NCBI RefSeq assembly: GCF_008124765.1
Contig: NZ_VNHS01000002.1
Location: forward strand, 744,001-808,000
Source of the DNA: Paenibacillus methanolicus
GTDB lineage: Bacteria > Bacillota > Bacilli > Paenibacillales > Paenibacillaceae
DNA length: 64,000 nucleotides
Direction: 5' to 3'
Within the stretch, counting starts at the first letter, position 1, and each line of letters starts with the position of its first letter. Below, piece by piece: positions 45,201 to 52,591 of the stretch. Made by a program: the position numbers and the translations under genes. Below the pieces are notes generated by a model, which did no database searches, was not told where the DNA came from, and saw only the letters and a program-made list of their open reading frames with translations.

Positions 45201-48200
45201 AAGCGCGGCGCAACCTCTCGTGCACGTCGATTGCGTCCGGCCGAGGAAGGCGGTCAGGCTCTCCGACGATAGCGATCGCCTGCGCATGGAGCAGCTCTTC
45301 TCCCTCCGCGGCGATGCTGAACATCTCGCATGCGATAGATCCCGCTTCGCCGGGCTGCAGCCGGATGTGAAGCGCGCGCGGACTGCCGTCGACGTAGAAC
45401 GGGCGAACCCATACCGCGTCCTCGATGCGCGCCGTACGCGATTGCGAAGCCAGCGCCGCCGCCGCGCGCGCCATCTCCAGATAGGCGACGCCCGGCAGCA
45501 ACTTCCGGCCGTCCACGCGATGGTCGCAAAGATAAAATTCGCTACCGTCGAACGTGGCGCTGTAGCGCTGTTCCGCCAACGTTGACGTATTCCGGTGAAC
45601 GAGCGGATGAAGCGCGCCATTCAGACCGCCGGCTGTGTAGCCGTTCGCCCGCGGTTCGACCCAGCAGCGCTCCCGCGCGAACGGATACGTCGGCAGCGGA
45701 ACGCGGTTCAGACGACGGCCCGCTTCGTATAGCTTGGCCCAGTCCGCTTCCATGCCGCGGACCCACGATGCGGCGAGAAGCTCCAATCTGGCCGCCTCGT
45801 ACATGGTTCGCTCGTTATCCGGCTTCGGCTGCGCGCTTCGACGCGCGCTCCCTCGGAAGATGCCGTCGTCCGACTTTCCTTCCAGATATGCGGCTAGCCG
45901 CCGCGTAAGCTCCGATACGGAACCGGCGACGATCGCGAGCCGCTCTTCCATCGCTTCGCGCCCCGTCTGCAGCGTATAGGCGGCATCGGACAGCCGGTCT
46001 CCCGACAGGCCGCCCAGCGCGGACAACAGCCGCTCCGCCTGTTCGCGCAGCCGGTCTTCTTCCTTGGCCGAGAGCACGAACAGTCCTGGCCGAGCGGGGC
46101 TAATACAAGCCGCGTCTGTTGTTTCCGGGGGACGCCGCGGCACATATTCCTCCAGCACGAGGTGCGCGTTCGCCCCGCCGAAGCCAAAGCTGCTAATGCC
46201 GGCGCGGCGAGGGATAGGCTGACCGACGCGATCCGTCAACGCAGCCCACTCCTCCGTCTGCCGGACGATGTAGAACGGACTGCCGTCCAGCTGAATATAC
46301 GGGTTGATCGTATCGCAATGCAGGCTCTTGACCCGCTTCTTGTGCTTCATCTGCAATAGCACCTTGACGACGCCCGCGACGCCGGCGGCCAGCTCCAGGT
46401 GGCCGACGTTGCTCTTCACCGAGCCCAAACCGCATGTCGGGCTTGCGACCGACGCGCCGCTATGCTGCGCATACAACTCCCGGAACGCCGATTTCAGCCC
46501 GTTGATCTCGATCGGATCGCCCAGCTCGGTCCCGGTGCCGTGCGTCTCGATATAGGTCACCGTGCGCGGGTCGATGCCCGATTGCGCGTAAGCGGTCACG
46601 AGCAGATCCGCCTGAGCTCTCGGATTCGGCGCGGTCAGCGAGCTGGCGCGTCCGCCGTGGTTGACGGCGGCGCCCCGGATAACCGCGTACACATGGTCGC
46701 CGTCTCGCTCCGCCGCGCTCAGCTTCTTCAGAACGAGCATCGCCGCCCCTTCGCTGCGCACGTAGCCGTCTGCCTTGGCCGAGAACGTCTTGCATCGGCC
46801 GTCCGGGCTCAGCATGCCCGCCTTGACGAAGCTCTCGTAGTAGTCCGGAGAGATCAGCGTATTCACGCCGCCGGCAAGCGCCAGGTCGCTAGCTCCGCTC
46901 TGGATCGCTTGCACCGCGCGGTAGATCGCCACCAGCGAGCTTGAGCAAGCGGTCTCGACCGGCTCGCTCGGGCCGTGGATGTTCAAGAAATAGCTCAGCC
47001 GGTTCGGACCGACCGACGCCATCGTGCCGGACGCGTAGTGGCCGTCGATCGGATGATCCGACTTCGCGATTAGCTCGTTGTAACCGTTGCTCATCATGCC
47101 GGCGAATACCGCCGTATTGCCGCCGGAGAGCGAGCGGGGATTGCAGCCCGCATCCTCGAGCGCCTTCCACGCCTGCATCAGCAGCATCCGCTGCTGCGGG
47201 TCCATCAGCTCCGCCTCCTTCGGCGAGATGCCGAAGAACAGCGGGTCGAACAGGTCGATGTCTTCGACGAAGCCTCCCCATCGCACCGCGCTCCCGCTTG
47301 TTTTCGCCGGATCGCCGCTCTTACGGAACCACGCTTCCCGATCGCGCGGCAGCTCGCCGATGCAATCCTTCCCTTCCAGCAAATTGCGCCAAAATTCATC
47401 GACGTCGCGCGCCATCGGAAAGACGCCGCTCATGCCGACGATGGCGACAAGCTCCTCTTCCGGGTTTGTCCGCGTCATCCCCGATTCCATCACGGCAGCG
47501 TCCGGTTCCGCGCGGAGCAACGCGCTCTCGCCCGACCGGAAACTCGCCTGCCGCTCGCCGGCCGATGTCGCGGAGCATGCTTCCGAATCAAGCCGCGTCG
47601 AAGCCGCCGCTTGACGCCCGGTATCCTCCGACAGTCGACGAGATAACGACTCCCCGCCCTGATCCGCTAGATAAGACGCGAGTCGGCCCAGCGTCGAGTA
47701 AGTAAAGAAATCGGCAGGCGTCAACCCGAACGCATAGATGCCGTTTAATTGCCTGGATAGCTGCAAATACAAAATAGAATCGAATCCGTACTCTCCCAGT
47801 TCCGTGTCGCCGTCCAGCATCGACCGATCGGCGTTCAGCAGCTCGGCAGCCGTGTCGAGCAAGAGATTCAGCACTCGCGTCTCCAGCGTTCCTTCCCGTT
47901 CCGACGCGAAGGACGTTGCGACTTTCGGCGCTTCCTCGTTGCCGGCCTGTCCGCCTTTATGGCCAGCCTGTTCGTCCCCTCGGACAGCCTTCTCGTGCTT
48001 ATTACCAGCCAGTTCGTACTCGCGAGCATGCTGCGCCGCCCGAACCGCCTTCGGCAGCCAGTATCGCTCCCGCGCGAACGGATAAGCCGGCGGCCGCACG
48101 CCGCGCCAGGCGGTGCCTTCATAGAGCGGCTCCAGCAGCGCGCGAACTTCGCAGCCGGCTTCGTACAAGCCGGCCAACCTGCCGATGCCCCTCAGGTAAC

Positions 48201-51200
48201 CATCCGTCCCTGCGGCGCCTGTCGCCAGCTTCGCCGCTAGATCGCGTCCTTCTTGCTCCAGCTCCGTCGTCCCGTCTTTCGGCTCGAGGGCCGACAGCCC
48301 GTAAGCCGCATCCGTGCCGGCATCGTGCTCCAGCCGGCGGCGAAGCTCCTCGAGATCGGCCGCGACGTATGCCTTGCGCGCTTGAAAATGCTCCCGTCCC
48401 ATCGCCAGCGCCGCGCCGACCTGCTCCGGCGACCATCGCCCGGCTTCGCGCCCCAGCCAGCCGCCAAGGTCGCGGATCCGGCGCGCCAACGCCTCCGGCG
48501 TTTTGGCCGATAACGCGAACAGATAGGCTGGCCGACTAAGGCCCGTCAGCCCGGATGCCTCCGGCTCCGGCTGCTCCCGCAGCACGACATGCGCGTTCGT
48601 GCCGCCAGAGCCGAAGCTGCTGACGCCTGCGTAACGCAGCCGCCTGCCAGCCGGAAGCCGCCACTCCCGCACGCGATCCACGACGTAGAACGGACCGCCC
48701 TCCAAGTCGATCTCCCGATTTAACGCATTGAAATGCACGTTCGCGGGCAGCGTGCGGTTGCGGATCGCCAGCACCGCCTTGAGCAGGCCGGCCATACCCG
48801 CCGCCGCTTCCAAGTGGCCGATATTCGTCTTAATCGATCCGATGCCGCAATAAGCCTCCGCGACCGGCTCCGTCGTCTCGTCCGCGAACGCTTCGGTCAG
48901 TCCGCTCACTTCGATCGGATCGCCGAGCGGCGTTCCCGTCCCGTGCGCCTCCACGTAGCCGATCATCTCCGGCGATGCCCCGGCATCGAGCAGCGCGTCC
49001 TTGACCAGGGCCGCCTGCTGCGACGGATTCGGCACCGTCAGGCCGCTCGCATGACCGCCGTGGTTCACCGCCGTCCCTTCGAGAACGGCCAGAATCGAAT
49101 CGCCGTCCGCTACCGCGCTTTCAAGCGGCTTGAGCAGCAGCATCGCGGCGCCTTCCCCGCGCGCGTAGCCGTCCGCGCCTTGGTCGAACGTGCGGCAGGC
49201 GCCTTCCTTGGAGAGCATGCCGGCCTTGTAATAGGAGACGGTATTCGACGCGTCGCACATGAGATGGACCGCCCCGACCAGCGCTTGGTCGCAATCGCCG
49301 CGCCGTATGGCGCGAACCGCCTCGTGGACGGCAACGAGCGAGCTCGAGCACGCGGTATCGATCAAGAGGCTTGGACCAAGCAGATCGTAATAGTACGAGA
49401 TGCGGTTCGGAAGCATCGACATGGAGCTGCCCAGGCCGAAGCGGGCGTCCACTTCATCCGCCGACCGGCCGAGCAGCAAATGATAGTCCGAACCGCTGGC
49501 GCCGATATAGACGCCGGTGCGAGAGCCGGATAGCGCGCTCGGCGGATACCCCGCATGCTCGAGGCATTCCCAGCTCAGCTCCATCAGCATCCGCTGCTGC
49601 GGGTCCGTCCACTCCGCCGTGCTCGCCGGCATGCGGAAGAACGCCGGATCGAACTCGTCGATCCGGTCCAGGTAACCGCCGCGGTCGATGCCCTTGTTCT
49701 CGCCCGAAGGGTCGATCGACGACGGCCATTGCCACCGGTCCGACATCCCGGATATCGCGTCGCGTCCTTCGAGCAGCAGCTCCCATAGCGACTCCAAGTC
49801 GCGAACGCCGCCGGGCAGCCGGCAAGCTGCCCCGACGAGCGCGATGCCGCCTGCATCGCGTGCCGCAATATCATCCGAACGGGGAGCGTGAGATCGTCCG
49901 GTCGCCGCAGACATAGCCGCACCTTCGGACACGTCGCCGGCAAGGGGACTTCTTCCCGCTGCGGAGGCCTCGTTATTGACTGCGCTATCGCCGTTCCCGA
50001 AAGTTTCGGACGTCGCATGTTCCGAGCTCCCGCCGTTCACGGAAGCTTCGAACGCGGCCGAACTTCTTTGGGCAAGCCGCTCTTCCAGCCCCCCTTCACC
50101 CCGGTTCACCTCCGCCCAGTCCTCCTGCACGGCGGCGTGCTCGCTCAGATACTGCGCCATTTTATCGACCGTGCCGTACTTGAAGAAGAACGTCGTGCCG
50201 ACCGCCACGCCGTACTTGGCGTTGATATGCTCGCTTAGTTCCAGCAGATCGGCCGAATCCAACCCCATGTCCATGAGCGGGACATTCGGCTCGCAGCCAT
50301 CGGGGTCGCTTAACATCAGCTTGATCGTCGCCTCCAGAAACCGGCGGTAGGGCTGCGCGTCTCTCGCCTTCGCCGCCTGACCGTCAGCCGTCGCAGCCGA
50401 CTGTTCCGCGATCGCCGCCTGCGCGCGCTCATACCGGCGCCGCGCGCGAAGATCGTAGCGCACCAGCACGCCGTTCCCTTCGTTCGCCGCGTCATGCGGC
50501 CGGTAGCCGGTCACGATTCCCGCGATTCGGGCGCCGTGCATCTCGTGAAACCGGAGCGTGGCGTCCTTCGGCAGTCCGAGCTGGTTGCGCGACTGTACAT
50601 ACTGCGAGTAGGCAAGCTCCGTTTGCTTGGCATAATCCCTGCACCGGGATACGCCGGCGGCTTCGCCGACTCCTCCCGTAACCGAAGCCAGCTGCAGCGC
50701 GAATTCGAGCAACTGGTCGCCGATGCCTTCGTTCTGCGCCTCTGGCAGCACTTGAATGCCGAGCAGCTGCACGACGCTTCCGCCAGGCTGATGCAGCGAC
50801 TCTACGTCGTCGATGCAGGCGCGAAGCAGCAGGTCCGCGCTCGCGATCCGCTGGCTGTAGATCGATCCGACGATCCGCCCTTCTTTCACGACGACCAGCT
50901 GTCCCTTCGGATAGCGGGCGATTCTGGCGGCCAGCGTCTCTTTGGAGGCGCGAATGGACGCATCCCAGCATTGCCGCTCCAGCGCTTCGAGCGCGTCCAG
51001 ATCCGCCGGCGATGCCGTACGGACGATATATCCGCGCGGCTCGAAGCGATTCAGCGTAATGCGCGCGTAGTTCAGCGTCTTCGGATATTTGCGCCCGTAT
51101 TTCTCGTGCGGGAACAAACCCGCGGCCGCGGCGGCCAACAGGAATTGATCCGCCTCGACGAGCAGCTGTTGCGAGAACCGGTGGAACGCGTCGAAATGAA

Positions 51201-52563
51201 AACTTTCGCTTTTGCCGATTTGCCCTCGCAGCGCGGAGGGCTTTAAACTATGGACTTCCAACACAAGGAGACCGTGCTCCGAGACGACGTTCGACCATTT
51301 GCGCAGATGCTCGGTCAAGCTTTGGAACGCCTCCCCCGCAGGGAGTTCACGCCCGTCCGCCGCGACGAATATCCCTTCGTCCACGCCGTGCGAGACCGCT
51401 TCGTCCCCCGCGACAGGAGGCAAATAGATCCGGTCATGATCGAGGAATGAGCGCACGTGGAGAATTCGCTCCGGCTTGTCGATGCCGAGCGCCGCCAAAT
51501 CCTCCATTAGCTTCGACGGATTGCCGATATCCCCGGTCAGCGTCAGCGGGTTCAGTCCTCTCAGCGTTTCCCTCGTCGCTTCCAGCGCCTTCTCGTTGTA
51601 GTCGATGCCGATCAGCCGCAGCGGATGGCGGTCCAGGTGCCGGCCCCGCAGCGACTTGGCGCAGATCATCTCGTAGAGCCGGTACAGCAGCGTGCCGTCG
51701 CCGCACCCCATATCCGCGATATAATCCGGCTGTTCGGCGAGCGGCTCCCGGTCGAAGATCGCCAGGACGGCCGCTTCCAGGTCCGCGAAGTATTTCTCGT
51801 GCTGAAAGCCGCTGCCGGTGACGTTCAGCGTCCGGTCGATGTGCGCCTCGTGCCCGTCGTCGCCGCGCCGGAATACCGCCTCGCAATCGCCGAAGATGAC
51901 CTGATTCATTTGCCGCAGCATCGGTTTATACGAATAGAGGATTGCCGTGTTATACATGCGGTCGATCAAAAAACGTCCCAGCTCGGTCAGCTCGTCGACA
52001 TGCGGTTTGCGCTCTAGCCATCCCTTAGCAATAAGCAAACCCGCAACCTCGTCTCGGACGCGGCCGGACAGCCCCGTCAGCAGCGCGTCCGGGTCGGAAG
52101 CGCGCCGGCTGTCCAGATCGGCCCGGCCCTTCAGCTGCGTGATCAGCGGAACGAACAGCATGCCGTCCAGAAATTCTCCGAGCAGCGGGTCGTCGATTCC
52201 CCAACCCGACGCCGCGCGCGATACCCAGTCCGCCAACGTCAGCGAAGGGTCTTCGCCTTCGATGTAGGCATGCATCGGGAAATCGAGCAGCTCGGCCATA
52301 TCCCCTGGTATAAGCCGCTGCCGCTCCAGGTCTTCCGTGCCTACGTAACGGTCTTGATCGTCACGTTCCGCCCAGCCGAGCGACTCCAGCATCGCGAGGG
52401 CCGTCCGCAGATGACCGCCGTTCGCGCCGAGCCGCTCCGCCAGCGAAGCGAACGTAACCGGATGCCCGGCGCCCAGCAGCTCGAATAAGCCGTGCCGCCT
52501 GCATGCCAAAAGGACCGGGACGGCGATCAAGCCGTTCGCGTAGTTGTGCAAAATACTTAACAA
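39265..52563 (-). CDS. Trans-AT polyketide synthase 1: MT-GNAT-ACP / KS-ACP / KS-DH-cMT-ACP / KS-KR-pseudoACP
   Basis: Giant assembly-line enzyme, 4432 residues, with no acyltransferase. Loading module: SAM methyltransferase (~1-500; ADMGCGDG near 284, HVRSFLDHDR near 368), GNAT domain (~505-695), ACP (Ser770). Module 1: KS (~905-1330, Cys1072) and ACP (Ser1596). Module 2: KS (~1705-2135, Cys1873), DH (~2310-2600; His2348 in DHRVDGRKLLPG, Asp2518 in HPGMMDAA), C-methyltransferase (~2680-3000), ACP (Ser3100 in YGIDSI), no KR. Module 3: KS (~3190-3610, Cys3355), KR (~3850-4300; IGGAGGIG, Tyr4207 in SNYVAG) and a last carrier fold with GIDPVSW, Pro4390 replacing the Ser. The three KS keep both His. 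The TTG start has GGGAGGG 7 bases upstream. Starter and product are unknown; a malonyl-derived, possibly alpha-methylated starter is likely by analogy with AprA, GphF and CurA. Confidence 0.93.
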   Translation of the reverse strand: MLSILHNYANGLIAVPVLLACRRHGLFELLGAGHPVTFASLAERLGANGGHLRTALAMLESLGWAERDDQDRYVGTEDLERQRLIPGDMAELLDFPMHAYIEGEDPSLTLADWVSRAASGWGIDDPLLGEFLDGMLFVPLITQLKGRADLDSRRASDPDALLTGLSGRVRDEVAGLLIAKGWLERKPHVDELTELGRFLIDRMYNTAILYSYKPMLRQMNQVIFGDCEAVFRRGDDGHEAHIDRTLNVTGSGFQHEKYFADLEAAVLAIFDREPLAEQPDYIADMGCGDGTLLYRLYEMICAKSLRGRHLDRHPLRLIGIDYNEKALEATRETLRGLNPLTLTGDIGNPSKLMEDLAALGIDKPERILHVRSFLDHDRIYLPPVAGDEAVSHGVDEGIFVAADGRELPAGEAFQSLTEHLRKWSNVVSEHGLLVLEVHSLKPSALRGQIGKSESFHFDAFHRFSQQLLVEADQFLLAAAAAGLFPHEKYGRKYPKTLNYARITLNRFEPRGYIVRTASPADLDALEALERQCWDASIRASKETLAARIARYPKGQLVVVKEGRIVGSIYSQRIASADLLLRACIDDVESLHQPGGSVVQLLGIQVLPEAQNEGIGDQLLEFALQLASVTGGVGEAAGVSRCRDYAKQTELAYSQYVQSRNQLGLPKDATLRFHEMHGARIAGIVTGYRPHDAANEGNGVLVRYDLRARRRYERAQAAIAEQSAATADGQAAKARDAQPYRRFLEATIKLMLSDPDGCEPNVPLMDMGLDSADLLELSEHINAKYGVAVGTTFFFKYGTVDKMAQYLSEHAAVQEDWAEVNRGEGGLEERLAQRSSAAFEASVNGGSSEHATSETFGNGDSAVNNEASAAGRSPLAGDVSEGAAMSAATGRSHAPRSDDIAARDAGGIALVGAACRLPGGVRDLESLWELLLEGRDAISGMSDRWQWPSSIDPSGENKGIDRGGYLDRIDEFDPAFFRMPASTAEWTDPQQRMLMELSWECLEHAGYPPSALSGSRTGVYIGASGSDYHLLLGRSADEVDARFGLGSSMSMLPNRISYYYDLLGPSLLIDTACSSSLVAVHEAVRAIRRGDCDQALVGAVHLMCDASNTVSYYKAGMLSKEGACRTFDQGADGYARGEGAAMLLLKPLESAVADGDSILAVLEGTAVNHGGHASGLTVPNPSQQAALVKDALLDAGASPEMIGYVEAHGTGTPLGDPIEVSGLTEAFADETTEPVAEAYCGIGSIKTNIGHLEAAAGMAGLLKAVLAIRNRTLPANVHFNALNREIDLEGGPFYVVDRVREWRLPAGRRLRYAGVSSFGSGGTNAHVVLREQPEPEASGLTGLSRPAYLFALSAKTPEALARRIRDLGGWLGREAGRWSPEQVGAALAMGREHFQARKAYVAADLEELRRRLEHDAGTDAAYGLSALEPKDGTTELEQEGRDLAAKLATGAAGTDGYLRGIGRLAGLYEAGCEVRALLEPLYEGTAWRGVRPPAYPFARERYWLPKAVRAAQHAREYELAGNKHEKAVRGDEQAGHKGGQAGNEEAPKVATSFASEREGTLETRVLNLLLDTAAELLNADRSMLDGDTELGEYGFDSILYLQLSRQLNGIYAFGLTPADFFTYSTLGRLASYLADQGGESLSRRLSEDTGRQAAASTRLDSEACSATSAGERQASFRSGESALLRAEPDAAVMESGMTRTNPEEELVAIVGMSGVFPMARDVDEFWRNLLEGKDCIGELPRDREAWFRKSGDPAKTSGSAVRWGGFVEDIDLFDPLFFGISPKEAELMDPQQRMLLMQAWKALEDAGCNPRSLSGGNTAVFAGMMSNGYNELIAKSDHPIDGHYASGTMASVGPNRLSYFLNIHGPSEPVETACSSSLVAIYRAVQAIQSGASDLALAGGVNTLISPDYYESFVKAGMLSPDGRCKTFSAKADGYVRSEGAAMLVLKKLSAAERDGDHVYAVIRGAAVNHGGRASSLTAPNPRAQADLLVTAYAQSGIDPRTVTYIETHGTGTELGDPIEINGLKSAFRELYAQHSGASVASPTCGLGSVKSNVGHLELAAGVAGVVKVLLQMKHKKRVKSLHCDTINPYIQLDGSPFYIVRQTEEWAALTDRVGQPIPRRAGISSFGFGGANAHLVLEEYVPRRPPETTDAACISPARPGLFVLSAKEEDRLREQAERLLSALGGLSGDRLSDAAYTLQTGREAMEERLAIVAGSVSELTRRLAAYLEGKSDDGIFRGSARRSAQPKPDNERTMYEAARLELLAASWVRGMEADWAKLYEAGRRLNRVPLPTYPFARERCWVEPRANGYTAGGLNGALHPLVHRNTSTLAEQRYSATFDGSEFYLCDHRVDGRKLLPGVAYLEMARAAAALASQSRTARIEDAVWVRPFYVDGSPRALHIRLQPGEAGSIACEMFSIAAEGEELLHAQAIAIVGEPDRLPRPDAIDVHERLRRASGRTMSAEDCYKLFDASALQYGPAFRGIDMLYVGDKEAIAKLTLRQETVPGVEEGFTLHPGMMDAAIQACVGLMVEKLDKEPHPFLPFTAAAIEVSGGTAEVAWAHVRLAEGAVDRFDVALCDERGRVLVYVRELVFMKAADGRRSGMEKRSEEAIHSNAAARHNAQIATGNPDSLADRAQGPIAALTPAMLVGEALLAKPERTVPWDEASLATLDDTEQTFAGLLWGQLHAAGFFEPGLTSARLMEKTAALRAPFDRWMRESLAVLARAGFLIPAVDSYVSARQDRPDTAALWEQWRVRKPRWLADPDLAARVRLAEAALLALPDILAGAVKPTEILFPGGSMELVEGIYKHNSTADYYNAVVADLVEAYVQRSAETGMPPVRILEVGAGTGGTSAEVLRRLQRYGTRVEEYCYTDLSRAFLIHAEREYGAANPYLTYRILNAEQRFEEQALDCGGYDLVLATNVLHATRNVRRTLRNSKSALKPGGLLVLNELTEKSVFAHVTFGLLDGWWLYEEEHVRLPGSPCLSVAQWTNALEDEGYRTVRYAANERGGQQIIWAESDGVIGDSNTVERSVPRSEPAAAPAITAVQAIAAPSTPVRADAVMDRQLKERCCAYIVQIIAEAVRLPAGKIDPAEPMERYGIDSILIVQVSNKLEKAFGHVGKTLLFEHRTINELTGHFVETRAETLRTFFGLAAVTTAPAVQAAASSVNAAAETSGAAGMIRFLPAGAKPAARASRPFAFEDEIAIVGLAGRYPGAANADEFWSLLREGRSAISEVPADRWDWRAHYAPGKGRKGVAYTKWAGFIDGLERFDSLLFQISPAEAAEMDPHERAFLEVAYECLEDAGYAPSSMGTSGKVGVFVGVTHGASGRGSRNYSVANRVSYAFDLKGPSLAVDTACSSSLTALHLACDSLRGGSSDCAIAGGVNLIIKPDHLVVLSEYTMLSEGPECRAFGDGADGFVDGEGVGAVLLKPLSRAIADGDHVYGVVKGSMINAGGRTNGYTVPNPAAHAKAIEGALEAAGVKADEVSYIEAHGTGTALGDPIEVRGLTLAFRQHTDKTQYCALGSVKTNIGHGESAAGIAGLTKVLLQMKHGQLAPSLHSATLNPHIDFPSTPFRVQRELAAWNRPAAVGMGFEGQGVRIAGISSFGAGGANAHVVISEYATEEIGRDEAVLLAGPFVITLSARSEGQLLEQAGRLLAAISQGKITESNLRDAAYTLQVGREPMEERLACVVDNVSELDGLLRGYLAGERQHIHRGQAKQNKELLALLQDEEALGDVVRSLAGSRNSRKLAALWARGFAVDWGLLYEGARPRRMSLPTYPFGGQRYPIWRGESAASTVLDRSAADIRAAYEAEPLSAQPLPEPEADPELASAKSDTDAEQDTEALTLIPVWETIPEAEANALEAASEATGRIVMIGGSDSLRAAVRRRHADAILLNVEPRASIGQLADKLAGLGSIGRVIWAAPEEQPGTASDERLIEAQEEGTLAAFRVVKAMLELDYGTKELAWTFLTWQSQQVRPDEQAAPHHAGVHGLAGVMAKEYPFWKVVSLDLERGADPDLAAIPALAGAQGSFARRGSRWYRQMLIPQEAPSGQPEGSAYRHGGVYVVIGGAGGIGEAWTEYMIRRYRAQIVWIGRREEDEAIRRRIRELSRFGPAPFYVCADAADRAALEGASAIIRERFGAIHGVVHSAIVMLDQGLMRMEEARFRASLAAKIDVSVRLAQVFGRDPLDFVLFFSSVNSFMRAPGQSNYVAGCLFKDMFARALGRERPCPVKVMNWGYWGTVGIVASDAYRERLAQTGLASVTPEEGMRAVEELLSGPCVQAAFMKCNSRFEFELIDRRTRMSFNPASGASRMEALRRRTGIARISGPVYQDAIAGDNAQSDHRSQSRALSSDSLAAAQLEEAILELAAADRGVDRLAMDADASLAEQGIDPVSWALLLSRLSEEVGAPLTALPEDVRLTLREAAASLSERYGL

Positions 52564-52591
52564 TCGGTTTCCCTCCCCATTCGATCTCTAT

